64,000 bases of DNA from DASWHF01 sp036393295 (GCA_036393295.1 DASWHF010000044.1:1-64000); one strand, 5' to 3'; counted from the stretch's first letter, positions 51,342-59,357 are shown. Notes: generated by a model not told the origin, from the sequence alone. Program-made: numbers and translations.

Positions 51342-51441
51342 GAGGAAAGGTACAAGAGAAAAGAGAAAAGACATTCGGATAACCCTACGGGCACGGATCA
51401 TTGACGTTCTCTTTTCACTTTTCTCTTTTCTCTTTTCTCGG
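51342..51441. repeat. Family 2 polypurine/polypyrimidine hairpin repeat, copy F, inside gatA-gatB
   Basis: Left arm 51342-51371 (AGGAAAGGTACAAGAGAAAA...), right arm 51406-51441 (GTTCTCTTTTCACTTTTCTC...), about 34 bases between. It begins 5 bases after the gatA stop and ends 9 bases before the gatB ATG. Confidence 0.85.
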
Positions 51442-51449
51442 ATTCTAAT

Positions 51450-52880
51450 ATGGAATGGGAAACCGTCATCGGTCTTGAGGTCCACGTCCAGCTGCTCACC
51501 CAGAGCAAGCTGTTCTCCGGCGCGCCGACGAAGTACGGCGCCGAGCCCAACACCCAGGCCTGCGCGGTCGATATCGCGCTGCCGGGGGTGCTGCCGGTGA
51601 TGAACGCCGAGGCGGCGCGCATGGCGGTGAAGTTCGGGCTGGCGATCGGCGCCACGATCAACCACCGCTCGGTGTTCGCGCGCAAGAATTATTTCTATCC
51701 CGATCTTCCCAAGGGCTACCAGATCTCGCAGTACGAGCTGCCGATCGTGCAGCTCGGCAAGCTCTCGATCGACGTCGACGGCCGGGAGAAGATTGTCGGC
51801 ATCACGCGCGCGCACCTGGAAGAGGACGCCGGCAAGTCGCTGCACGAGGACTTCCACGGGCTCACCGGCATCGATCTCAACCGCGCCGGCACGCCGCTCT
51901 TGGAGATCGTTTCGGAGCCGGACATGCGCTCGGCGAAGGAGGCGGTGGCCTACCTGAAAAAGCTGCATGCGCTGGTGCGCTACCTCGAGATCTGTGACGG
52001 CAACATGCAGGAGGGCTCGTTCCGCTGCGACGCCAACGTCTCGGTGCGACCCAAGGGCCAGCACGAGTACGGCACGCGCGCCGAGCTCAAGAACATCAAT
52101 TCGTTCCGCTTCGTCGAGAAGGCCATCGAATTCGAGGTCGAGCGCCAGATCGACCTGATTGAGGGCGGCGGCAGCGTGGTGCAGGAGACGCGCCTCTACG
52201 ATTCGGTGAAGGACGAGACCCGCCCGATGCGCAGCAAGGAAGAGGCGCACGACTACCGCTACTTCCCGGACCCCGACCTGTTGCCGCTGGTGCTGGAGCC
52301 GGCCTTCATCGAGGAGACCCGCAAGACCCTGCCCGAGCTGCCGGACGCCAAGCGCGAGCGCTTCATGCGCGATTACCAGCTCAACGCCTACGACGCCGGC
52401 GTGCTCACCGCCACGCGCGAGATGGCCGACTACTACGAGTCGGCGGTCGAGGCCGCCGGGGTCGATCCCAAGCTGGCCGCGAACTGGGTAACGGGCGAGC
52501 TGTCCGGATACCTTAATAAGGAGAACAAGGACATCGCCGGATCGCCGGTGACGAGCGCCCTGCTCGCCGGCCTGCTCAAGCGCATCGCCGATAACACCAT
52601 CTCCGGCAAGATCGCCAAGGACGTGTTCGACGCGATGTGGAGCGGCGAGGGCGACGCCGACGCCGTCATCGACAGGAAGGGCCTGAAGCAGATCACCGAC
52701 AGCGGCGCGATCGAGAAGGTGATCGACGCGGTGATCGCGAAGAACCCGAAGCAGTTGGAGCAGTACCGGTCCGGCCAGGACAAGCTGTTCGGCTTCTTCG
52801 TCGGCCAGGTCATGAAGGCCACCGGCGGCAAGGCCAACCCGGCCCAGGTCAACGAGCTGCTCAAGAAGAAGCTTCAATAA
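51450..52880 (+). CDS. gatB: Aspartyl/glutamyl-tRNA amidotransferase subunit B
   Basis: 476 aa, normal GatB length. [15 protein letters not shown] opening, CxxC-type zinc residues are not obvious (many bacterial GatB keep them partly), the kinase domain motifs [19 protein letters not shown] and the C-terminal YqeY-like tRNA-binding tail (about 405-476) are present. It phosphorylates the misacylated amino acid before amidation. No purine ribosome site precedes the ATG: the family 2 repeat's pyrimidine arm fills that position. Confidence 0.95.
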   Translation: MEWETVIGLEVHVQLLTQSKLFSGAPTKYGAEPNTQACAVDIALPGVLPVMNAEAARMAVKFGLAIGATINHRSVFARKNYFYPDLPKGYQISQYELPIVQLGKLSIDVDGREKIVGITRAHLEEDAGKSLHEDFHGLTGIDLNRAGTPLLEIVSEPDMRSAKEAVAYLKKLHALVRYLEICDGNMQEGSFRCDANVSVRPKGQHEYGTRAELKNINSFRFVEKAIEFEVERQIDLIEGGGSVVQETRLYDSVKDETRPMRSKEEAHDYRYFPDPDLLPLVLEPAFIEETRKTLPELPDAKRERFMRDYQLNAYDAGVLTATREMADYYESAVEAAGVDPKLAANWVTGELSGYLNKENKDIAGSPVTSALLAGLLKRIADNTISGKIAKDVFDAMWSGEGDADAVIDRKGLKQITDSGAIEKVIDAVIAKNPKQLEQYRSGQDKLFGFFVGQVMKATGGKANPAQVNELLKKKLQ

Positions 52881-52905
52881 AAGGGGGTCGGAGTGATTCG
52901 TTTTT
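52879..52905 (+). repeat. Family 3 half element
   Basis: AAAAGGGGGTCGGAGTGATT overlaps the gatB stop, followed by CGTTTTT. It is one arm of the element seen as a full inverted pair at 54535-54634; no partner arm is visible nearby. Confidence 0.75.
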
Positions 52906-52911
52906 CCTCCC

Positions 52912-54033
52912 ATGGCCAGTTCTAGCGCAGCCGGGCAGCAGCGGTCCTCGCGGTCCAGGCATTCGCCCTTCAAGTTCATCGCGATGTTCGTGGGCACCGC
53001 CGTAATCGGCGTGGCGCTCACCTTCCTTGCCGTGCGCAACGCCTCGAAGGAGCTCGAGATCGTGCATGCCGTCGACAACCTGCACGCCATGCTGCTCGAC
53101 CGTGTCGCGCACGAGACGGCGCAACGGGGCGCTCCGCTGTCGTTCGCCGACGTCGAGAAACTGGCCGCCGCCCTGGGAACGCCGGCTTATCCGGTCATCG
53201 CGGTGCGCGACGGCGCGTTGCGCGCGGTGGAGATCGCGCGGCCGCCGCTGGGGATCAGCGCGTCGCAGCTCGAGCGCTCCCGGATCAACCGGCGCGGCGG
53301 CTATACCGATGCCGGGGGTCGCGGCCTGACCTGGGTGCAGGTCGCCATTCCCGGCAGCCCCCATCAGCTGCTGGCGGCCCATGAGCTGGTGTCGCGCAAC
53401 GCCGAGGCGCTGATGAGCGCCTACCGGAGCCGGCTGATCGTGCCGGCCGCGTTCTATATCTGGATGACGGTCTGGGTCGCGCTGATCCTCAACAACCTCA
53501 CCAAGCGCCTGCGCATGCAGAAAGACGCGGTCGAGCACCTGGCGCTGCACGACGCGCTCACCGGTCTGCCGAATCGCAATTACCTGTTCCGGCATCTTGA
53601 AAAGTTGATTGAATCCGCGCGCACCCGGAGCCCGGGATTCGCCCTGGCGATCGTGGACCTGGACAAGTTCAAGCAGGTCAACGACCACTTCGGGCACGAC
53701 GCGGGGGACGAGCTGTTGCGCCAGGTCGCCGACCGCTTCCGCCAGGCGTTGCGGCACGGCGACCTGGTCGCGCGCACCGGCGGCGACGAATTCATCCTGG
53801 TGTTCCCCGATTCCGACACCCACAGTTGCCGCGCGCTCTGCGACCGCATCATCGAGTCCCTGACCCGCGACTACACGGTGCTGGGGCATGACATCAGGAT
53901 CGGCGCCAGCATGGGCGTGGCCACCTACCCCACCCACGCCCAGGAGCTGGTGGAACTGGCGCGCAAGGCCGACCGGTCCATGTACGCCGCCAAGAACGCC
54001 GGTGGCGGCGTGGTGGGCTACACTGGCGAGTGA
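52912..54033 (+). CDS. Membrane diguanylate cyclase (GGDEF) with I-site
   Basis: 373 aa. Helix one about 20-41, an extracytoplasmic sensor-like segment (about 42-172), helix two about 176-197, then a GGDEF domain (205-373). The active site GGDEF is at 290-294 and the inhibitory RxxD is present as RHGD (281-284), five residues before it, so product feedback is expected. It makes c-di-GMP. The signal is unknown. Four bases separate the start from the family 3 half element. Confidence 0.93.
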   Translation: MASSSAAGQQRSSRSRHSPFKFIAMFVGTAVIGVALTFLAVRNASKELEIVHAVDNLHAMLLDRVAHETAQRGAPLSFADVEKLAAALGTPAYPVIAVRDGALRAVEIARPPLGISASQLERSRINRRGGYTDAGGRGLTWVQVAIPGSPHQLLAAHELVSRNAEALMSAYRSRLIVPAAFYIWMTVWVALILNNLTKRLRMQKDAVEHLALHDALTGLPNRNYLFRHLEKLIESARTRSPGFALAIVDLDKFKQVNDHFGHDAGDELLRQVADRFRQALRHGDLVARTGGDEFILVFPDSDTHSCRALCDRIIESLTRDYTVLGHDIRIGASMGVATYPTHAQELVELARKADRSMYAAKNAGGGVVGYTGE

Positions 54034-54104
54034 GGCCGGCGGCAAACCGCGAGCGGGCACGCCGCCGGCCCCCGAATGAAGTCGAACGTCATTGGTGCAG
54101 GGTG

Positions 54105-54329
54105 ATGAAACTGAAGAGAAACATGGGCCCCGTCGATCAGGTGTTTCGTACCGCCATGGGGGCGGCGTTGATCTATCTGGGACCGTTCTCGGAGTGGCTG
54201 ACCGCGGATTTCATGTCGGGCATGCTGCTGGCGCTGGTCGGCGTTCTGACCATCGTGTCCGCGGTCAGCGGCTACTGTCCGCTCTATCACCTGGCCGGAT
54301 TCAACACGTATAGGCCGCTGCACGACTGA
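54105..54329 (+). CDS. DUF2892 small membrane protein
   Basis: 74 aa from the ATG at 54105. Two helices with NMGPVDQVFRTAMGAALIYLG and the GYCPLYHLAGF tail match DUF2892 (YgaP C-terminal type). Function is unknown; the conserved Cys (GYCP) is kept. It lies 71 bases after the cyclase and may be co-transcribed. The intergenic elements begin right after its stop. Confidence 0.85.
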   Translation: MKLKRNMGPVDQVFRTAMGAALIYLGPFSEWLTADFMSGMLLALVGVLTIVSAVSGYCPLYHLAGFNTYRPLHD

Positions 54330-54345
54330 ACCGCCGGCCGCCGGG

Positions 54346-54358
54346 CTCCGACCCCTTT
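54346..54358 (-). repeat. Family 3 half element
   Basis: CTCCGACCCCTTT, the reverse complement of the family 3 end, followed by ACTTATA. It bounds one side of the gene remnant at 54361. Confidence 0.75.
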
Positions 54359-54360
54359 AC

Positions 54361-54530
54361 TTATAGTTCGTGCGCGCCGAGTCTGCCGGATGGCAGACTT
54401 GCGTCGCCGATCGGTGGTGCGCTGTTTGTTCCAGCGAGTAATCCGGGTGGCGATGACTCAAGGTCCCAGGTGTCTCGGTAAGTAGTGCGGTCAAGACCTG
54501 TGTGGTTTGCGGGCCGGAATTAGAGTGACT
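54361..54530 (+). pseudogene. Remnant of the 3' end of a paralogue of the gene at 54659
   Basis: Aligns by hand to 56111-56278, about 25 differences in 166 columns. The first part corresponds to the last 30 or so codons of the downstream gene (reading frame from 54370: RAESAG...CVAD...); an in-frame TAA (54439-54441) replaces the CAA of the intact gene. The similarity continues about 70 bases past the stop codon. It is bounded by two family 3 arms in opposite orientation, so it may have been cut from or carried with a once complete gene copy. Confidence 0.75.
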
Positions 54531-54534
54531 GGAT

Positions 54535-54634
54535 AAAGGGGTCGGAGTGATTTATTTTTGAGCAGCGCGGCAAAGTAAACAAAGATGTCGATATAGTTGC
54601 ACGCTGCTCAAAAATAAATCACTCCGACCCCTTT
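54535..54634. repeat. Family 3 element, complete, with perfect 33-bp inverted arms
   Basis: Left arm 54535-54567 starts AAAGGGGTCGGAGTGATT; right arm 54602-54634 is its exact reverse complement; 34 AT-rich bases lie between. The 100-bp hairpin resembles REP/RAYT-associated or MITE-type elements. It ends 24 bases before the next start codon. No transposase gene is present in the window. Confidence 0.9.
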
Positions 54635-54658
54635 AAACCCTTTAAGGGGAGGGTGCCA

Positions 54659-56206
54659 ATGGTCAAGCGTACTGCGGCGACCGCGTTGTCCGCGCTGACG
54701 GGTATCGGCGGACATTTCCTGAACGGCCGCGCCGACCGCGCGCAGCTGTTCCTTGCGCTGTTCTTCCTCTGGCCGGTCGTGCTCATCGTCGCCCTGGCGG
54801 TCTCCCGCGACGGCGAGCGTATTGGTGTCGGAGGATGGACGGTCGGTCTCATTGTCCTGGGGTTCGTGGCAACCTGGCTTTCCAGCCTGGTGATCAGCTT
54901 CCGCGATGCCGGCGCCGCCGCGCCACCCAAGCCGCCGGCCGGCATCGCCGCCCGGTTCAGCGCGCTGGTATTGAGCCTGGTCGTCTTCGGCCTGTTGTAT
55001 TACGTGGCGGCGATGGCGATATCGTTCGCGCCGGTCGCGACCGGCCTGTGGTGGCGTGGCGAGTCCGAGGTCGGCGACCGGGCCGCCGAGGTCCGGCACT
55101 CGCTGTCCCGGGAGAATTTCTGGCAGTATCTTTACTTCGGCGGCATGTCCGGTGACGACGGTGAGCTGCCCGCGCCGCCGCCCGGCGACGGCTATCTGGT
55201 GGGACGCATCGCCTTCGACGAGCGGCCGGCCGCCGGGGTGTCGCTGGATCTGACCCTCAACAGAAAATTCCGGACGCCGACGCTGACCACAGACGACGAC
55301 GGCCTGTTCACCCTGCGGCTGCCGCCCGGAGACTGGTTCATCAATCGTCTGCGGACCACGGCATGGACCGGGCGCCCGTCGCAGGGCGAATTCGTCCTGT
55401 CCAGCGAGCGCGATGCGCCGCTTCCCGAACTCGGCGGCTACCATCGGCGGGGTGTCGTGGGCGACCAGCAGGGCTGGCCGGTGACCGTGACCGCGCAGCC
55501 GGTGACGAACCCGCTGCAGTTTGCGATCCGGCAGGAAGTCGCGCTGGAGTGGCCGCGCGGCGAGCGTCCGCGCGTGTCGCTGGCCGACGCGACCGTTAAG
55601 TGGCGTCCCTATCCGGAGGCCGCGGCCTACGCGGTATCGATTTATGAGGTCGAGCGTCACGCGGGCGGCTGGACCAGTCGCGAGATCGCGACGCGCCAGC
55701 TGCGCGACGCCACACAGCTCCCTCTCGGTTCTTTCAAGTCGACGTCCGGCGCCAAAGACCGGGAATACGCCGTGCACATCGCCGCCTTCGCGGCGGACGG
55801 CCGCTTTCTCAGCGAGACGCAGCGTGACGCGCATTTCGTGCTCGTCGACGGTGTGCGGATCGTCGACGAGGACAGCGCCGCGCAACGCCTGCGCGCCGTC
55901 GAACGGGAGTTCGCCGCCCGGGGCGCGTCGCCGGCGCGCCGGCTGGAGCACCGCAAGCGCCTGGCCGCGGTCGAGGTGCTGATCGACGACGGCCTGCTGG
56001 CCGAGGCCGAGCGGCTGCTGGCCAAGGTCGATCGAACTGCCGCGCCGGGAACCAAGGAGGCCCTGCTCGGCTACCTGCGCGCCCGCCAGGGCCGCTGCGC
56101 CGAGGCGAAAGAATTGTTCGAGCGCGCCGAGTCCGCCGGAGGGAAGGCTTGCGTCGCCGATAGCTGGCGGGCTGTCTGTTCCGGCGAGCAATCCGAGCGG
56201 CGATGA
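54659..56206 (+). CDS. Large membrane protein with beta-sandwich and TPR-like regions, function unknown
   Basis: 515 aa from the ATG at 54659 (GGGGAGGG just upstream; a GTG at 54653 is in frame). Two to four membrane helices in the first 150 residues. Residues about 180-250 look like a carboxypeptidase-regulatory or prealbumin-type sandwich (GRIAFDERPAAGVSLDL), about 290-400 like a fibronectin-type domain with PEAAAYAVSIYEVE, and about 420-515 like two or three TPR helices (LLAEAERLLAKVD, GYLRARQGRCAEAKELFERAE). I do not recognise the family. A degraded copy of its 3' end lies upstream, implying duplication. Confidence 0.7.
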   Translation: MVKRTAATALSALTGIGGHFLNGRADRAQLFLALFFLWPVVLIVALAVSRDGERIGVGGWTVGLIVLGFVATWLSSLVISFRDAGAAAPPKPPAGIAARFSALVLSLVVFGLLYYVAAMAISFAPVATGLWWRGESEVGDRAAEVRHSLSRENFWQYLYFGGMSGDDGELPAPPPGDGYLVGRIAFDERPAAGVSLDLTLNRKFRTPTLTTDDDGLFTLRLPPGDWFINRLRTTAWTGRPSQGEFVLSSERDAPLPELGGYHRRGVVGDQQGWPVTVTAQPVTNPLQFAIRQEVALEWPRGERPRVSLADATVKWRPYPEAAAYAVSIYEVERHAGGWTSREIATRQLRDATQLPLGSFKSTSGAKDREYAVHIAAFAADGRFLSETQRDAHFVLVDGVRIVDEDSAAQRLRAVEREFAARGASPARRLEHRKRLAAVEVLIDDGLLAEAERLLAKVDRTAAPGTKEALLGYLRARQGRCAEAKELFERAESAGGKACVADSWRAVCSGEQSERR

Positions 56207-56278
56207 CTCAAGTCCCAGGCGTCTCGGTAAGTAGTGCGTTCAAGGCCTGCGTGGTTTGTGGGTCGGAATAAGAGTTAT
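56111..56278 (+). repeat. 3' direct-repeat unit shared with 54361-54530
   Basis: Covers the last codons of the 515-aa gene plus about 70 bases after its stop; about 85 % identical by hand count to the upstream remnant. Confidence 0.75.
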
Positions 56279-56281
56279 AAA

Positions 56282-56560
56282 TTCTTCGACTACTCCGACC
56301 CCTTGATCCGAGTGTGATGGGTAAGGCTGGGCCGGGTGATGTCGCCCGCTCAGATCCGGCTCGACCACTAGACGGCGAAGTCGCGTGCGAGCAGATTTGA
56401 GAAAGCGACGCGCTGTGTCAGGCCACGGTGGCTTGGCGGAAGTACTGCGTTCGCTGGACATCTTCTGTGAATCCGGCGCAGCTAGGTGCACCCTCCTACC
56501 ATGATACAAAATCAACTTTATGTCGTGGCACAACAATGCCGCGTGGAGGCATTGAGTTGT
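56282..56560. other. Intergenic stretch, no gene seen
   Basis: Contains one family 3 half element (CTCCGACCCCTTGA, 56293-56306). The minus-strand open frame at 56240-56536 has no recognisable features and spans the repeat, so it is not called. From about 56500 onwards the DNA becomes visibly AT-richer than the rest of the window. Confidence 0.6.
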
Positions 56561-57283
56561 CTATAAGTATGATTCCATAGCGACATGAGCGGCGGACAGA
56601 GAAGCGGCGCACAGAATTGGAACGGACACGAGAAAGAACACGAGTCCCCAGTCCACTGACTGAAAATTCGAGCTACCGGTTTGTGTCTTTCTTGGTGTTT
56701 TGGACATAGCATGTTTGGTCGGCCGTTTGGCAACCTGATCTCTACCTTGTGTGGGCCAATACATCAACGCCGCAAATCCGAAAAAAGCCACAATCATGAG
56801 AGTGATAGCTACATTGAAGATCTGAGTATGGGAGGGCGTCATTGGAACTATCAAGGATGTAAGCCAAATCAGCAATTGAGAAAAGAACCAGAAAACAATA
56901 AAGATTGTCGACAATCCTCCCAGCAGGAACGTTGAACCCAGGGCAGCCGCAAACGATATTCCGACAATTCCAAATTGGGAAATAAGGTACCAATACCTAC
57001 GTTTACGAATTCTCGCGCTTTTGCGAGCCGTGTTATTGATTAACCAGAAACAATACAGGCCAACCAATACCAAACAACCTGCTGGAATTGCGCCTGCATA
57101 AAGTGAACGATGAAATGAAATTAGGTGTGATGGCACTCCGAGATCGTTCATTTGAAAGTAGATCGCCGGAAATCCCAATCCGATCGCAAGCGCGACAAAG
57201 ATTGTACCTGTGGCAGCAATTAGCTCTATCCGGTAGATTGCGGACTTCCAATGCCCGGTGGGCGAGTATATTTTGTCTGGCAT
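56561..57283 (-). CDS. Hypothetical membrane protein in AT-rich island
   Basis: 240 aa with about six helices (for example IELIAATGTIFVALAIG near 20-36, AGCLVLVGLYCFWLI near 68-82, VGISFAAALGSTFLL near 110-124, and a helix near 215-230). A Lys/Arg/Thr-rich loop (about 180-205) separates the last helix. The ribosome site GGGGAT is 6 bases before the ATG. It follows the XRE gene by 96 bases on the same strand. Base and codon use are clearly AT-richer than the surrounding core genes, a sign of transfer. No family recognised. Confidence 0.65.
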   Translation of the reverse strand: MPDKIYSPTGHWKSAIYRIELIAATGTIFVALAIGLGFPAIYFQMNDLGVPSHLISFHRSLYAGAIPAGCLVLVGLYCFWLINNTARKSARIRKRRYWYLISQFGIVGISFAAALGSTFLLGGLSTIFIVFWFFSQLLIWLTSLIVPMTPSHTQIFNVAITLMIVAFFGFAALMYWPTQGRDQVAKRPTKHAMSKTPRKTQTGSSNFQSVDWGLVFFLVSVPILCAASLSAAHVAMESYL

Positions 57284-57379
57284 TTATGATCCCCAAATCA
57301 TGTCGCGCCAGGAAGTCGAGTACCCGATTTCAGAGAAAAAGAAGACCGACAGAAATGATGTAAGAAAAGTTTTTCTTGA

Positions 57380-57598
57380 TCAGTCCTTCCCGAAATCAAA
57401 AAGCTCTTTGACCGGAATCCTGAGAACCCCTGAAAGCTTTTCGAGCGTCTCAAACCTCGGACCAAATATTCCACGCTCAATGTTGCTGATCGACTCTACC
57501 GTCAATCCGGTGCCGTCGGCCAATTGCTCTTGAGTAATCCCGGCACTAATTCGCAGCTGTTGTAAACGTTTGCCAAATTTTTTCTTGAGCTTTCCCAT
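57380..57598 (-). CDS. XRE-family HTH transcriptional regulator
   Basis: 72 aa, a single helix-turn-helix domain. RISAGITQEQLADGTGLTVESISNIERG (about 16-43) is the classic XRE sequence with the recognition helix VESISNIERG. Start at the ATG at 57598 (MGKLKKKFGKRLQQL); an in-frame ATG at 57652 would add 18 residues but would run through the operator palindromes at 57634-57668. Small single-domain XRE proteins commonly repress their own promoter. It is followed by the membrane protein gene. Confidence 0.85.
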   Translation of the reverse strand: MGKLKKKFGKRLQQLRISAGITQEQLADGTGLTVESISNIERGIFGPRFETLEKLSGVLRIPVKELFDFGKD

Positions 57599-57633
57599 GG
57601 GCGGTTCCGCGACAGGAGCCGCTTTATGGTATT

Positions 57634-57668
57634 GAAGTTGAACTTCGGGCATAACGAAGTTGCACTTC
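57634..57668. promoter_or_regulatory. Paired palindromic operator upstream of the XRE gene
   Basis: GAAGTTGAACTTC (57634-57646) and GAAGTTGCACTTC (57656-57668), each followed by GGG. Both have GAAGTT-N-xACTTC dyad symmetry; centres are 22 bases apart, about two helical turns, on the same DNA face. They lie 36-70 bases upstream of the XRE start and 22 bases before the divergent small ORF, so one regulator could control both. Binding is inference. Confidence 0.6.
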
Positions 57669-57689
57669 GGGTCCGAGATTGCTGACGAT

Positions 57690-57950
57690 ATGGAAGATTT
57701 TCGTGCGGCAATGCGGATTGCGGACGGATACCATAAACCCCACCAAGCTATCCTCATCCACCCCGCCTTATGGCTGCCCCACGATGCACCCATCGGGGAG
57801 CTCTTCGTGAATAGGGCCATAGAGATCGTCGTTACACGGGTCATGGAACGCCGTGAGGTACGGCTGGGGATTGAGGCGGATCGGCGGTTTGTGGTTTGGC
57901 GGGAGGAACTGACGGAGTTAGGTTGGGAGGGACCGAAGCGTGGGCCGTAG
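57690..57950 (+). CDS. Small hypothetical protein divergent from the XRE gene
   Basis: 86 aa from the ATG at 57690. The sequence (HPALWLPHDAPIGELFVNRAIEIVVTRVME, about 25-54) looks like a real folded protein and codon usage is normal, but no family is recognised and no clear ribosome site is seen. Its 3' end overlaps the next XRE gene by 11 bases. It is on the other side of the operator palindromes. Confidence 0.45.
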   Translation: MEDFRAAMRIADGYHKPHQAILIHPALWLPHDAPIGELFVNRAIEIVVTRVMERREVRLGIEADRRFVVWREELTELGWEGPKRGP

Positions 57951-58422
57951 CAGGGTTACGGCCGGGGCAGCCAGGGCGGGGTTGGAAGTCCCGTCTACAG
58001 TAGAAGGATTATTGACCAGACCCATCAGCACTCTGCGCCAGCAGGTGGGGATCGAAGTCCGGGTCCTGCGGGTGATGCACGGCTGGAGTCAAGAGGTCCT
58101 GGCCGAGGTGGCAGGGTTGCACCGGAACTACGTGGGCTATGTTGAGCGTGGGGAGCGAAACGTCGGGATAGACAATCTGGAGCGCCTTGCCATGGCCTTG
58201 GGGGTGCCGATCGCGTGGCTGATATGGGCGGGCGATGGAGGAACTAGGCGGGAAACTGCGGGACCGAAGGAGCAAGATCGCGTTCTCATCGGCCGATTCA
58301 CCCAGACCTCTTCTGATCACTCGCGTCTTGCGTGTCAGCGCAAAGCTACCGATCCCTGCGGTTCCGGCAATTGGGCGGATTGCCGCGCGGCCACCGGTCG
58401 CAGGTCCGGTTACAGCCGGTAG
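57940..58422 (+). CDS. Second XRE-family HTH protein with odd C-terminal tail
   Basis: 160 aa from a GTG at 57940. The HTH domain is residues about 37-95 (GIEVRVLRVMHGWSQEVLAEVAGLHRNYVGYVERGERNVGI in outline). The last 60 or so residues are low-complexity and Cys/Arg/Ser-rich, and they run over a RegA-like site and 13 bases into the opposite-strand 3' end of the beta-barrel gene, suggesting that the normal stop was lost by a frameshift or rearrangement. Target unknown. Confidence 0.7.
   Translation: MGRSRVTAGAARAGLEVPSTVEGLLTRPISTLRQQVGIEVRVLRVMHGWSQEVLAEVAGLHRNYVGYVERGERNVGIDNLERLAMALGVPIAWLIWAGDGGTRRETAGPKEQDRVLIGRFTQTSSDHSRLACQRKATDPCGSGNWADCRAATGRRSGYSR
58366..58403. promoter_or_regulatory. 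RegA-like dyad, copy A
   Basis: 38 bp similar to 59438-59475 (5 differences). The dyad core here is GCCGCGCGGC (58382-58391), followed by CGGTCGC. The changes relative to copy B are compensatory across the dyad. Confidence 0.45.
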
Positions 58423-59357
58423 GCGAGCCCCGCGGCCAGCGTCCAGTCGGCGGTGAGCTGCACGCCGTTGACGCGCTGGTACAGCGGCAGCTGGACGACA
58501 CCGTAGAGCTGCCACCGCCGGCCGAGATTCGCCGACAGTCCGGGGCTCAGCCACAGAAAGCGTCCGCCGCTGTCCAGCGGCTCGGCCTGGTCGCCGCGGT
58601 CGCGGCCCTTCACGACCAGGTTGAGCTGGGCGTTGAGCTGCAGCGCGTGGCTGAGCGGATAGCCGATACCGAGATCGACGCCGACGCTGTTACCGTGCCG
58701 GTACTCGTCGCGCATGTTGAGCGGCAGCTGGGCACGCAGCTGCGCGAAGCCGCGCGCCGGGCGGTTATTGATCTCCACGGTGCCGTGGTAGGCGATGCCC
58801 AGCAATGCGTCGGTCGTGCCGCTGCCGGCCTGCAGGCTGCGCTCGGCCTCCTGGCCGTCGTCGTTGCTGCGGTCATAGCGGCCGGTCGGGAGTTTCACGC
58901 CGGCGCTGCCGATCCAGGCGCCGTGCTGCCGGCGCAGGCTCAGGCGCGCATCGCCGAGACCGTGGAAGTCCCAGCGGTCGTAAAACCGGCTGCCGGCATG
59001 GTGGTGTATGTGATCGTGGGCGCGCCGCACCAGCGGCGCCTCGATCGACACCGCGGTGTCGGCGCCGAGGCCGTGGTCGACGCTCGCGATCAGATTCTGG
59101 TTGCGCGTGCGGATCTCGTCATGGTGGCGGTGGACTTCGCCGACCGCGAGCCGCTCGCTGCGCAGCCGCGGCTGGCTCTGGTCGATGTATTCGTAGCGCA
59201 GGCCGAGCAGCGTGCCCGACTCGATCCCGGGCGCGAGCCCGTGCATATCGAAGCTGCAGAACGCCGCCCCGCAGGAGGCATGAGCCGGCGCGGCGGCCCA
59301 TAACAGCGGCAGCACGGCAACGCCCGGCAGCAGACGCCTGCTGAGATGAAGGTGCAT
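58410..59357 (-). CDS. Outer-membrane beta-barrel protein beside the RegB/RegA-type genes
   Basis: 315 aa. Signal peptide about 1-27 (ending PAHAS). Many short amphipathic strands (LLGLRYEYIDQSQ, AWIGSAGVKLPTG, RWQLYGVVQLPLYQR) and a C-terminal ...LAYRL fit a barrel; it resembles the transporter-like proteins often annotated as MetA-pathway or DUF outer-membrane barrels. A His cluster, AHDHIHHHAG, lies near residues 112-121, perhaps in a surface or periplasmic loop. Substrate unknown. It diverges from the sensor kinase over 191 bases. Confidence 0.75.
   Translation of the reverse strand: MHLHLSRRLLPGVAVLPLLWAAAPAHASCGAAFCSFDMHGLAPGIESGTLLGLRYEYIDQSQPRLRSERLAVGEVHRHHDEIRTRNQNLIASVDHGLGADTAVSIEAPLVRRAHDHIHHHAGSRFYDRWDFHGLGDARLSLRRQHGAWIGSAGVKLPTGRYDRSNDDGQEAERSLQAGSGTTDALLGIAYHGTVEINNRPARGFAQLRAQLPLNMRDEYRHGNSVGVDLGIGYPLSHALQLNAQLNLVVKGRDRGDQAEPLDSGGRFLWLSPGLSANLGRRWQLYGVVQLPLYQRVNGVQLTADWTLAAGLAYRL

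Noticed and set aside
56240..56536. Minus-strand open frame of 98 codons
   Set aside because: It crosses the direct repeat and a family 3 half element, and has no recognisable features.
57298..57480. Short minus-strand frames between the XRE and membrane protein genes
   Set aside because: They overlap the XRE coding sequence in another frame and lack a ribosome site.
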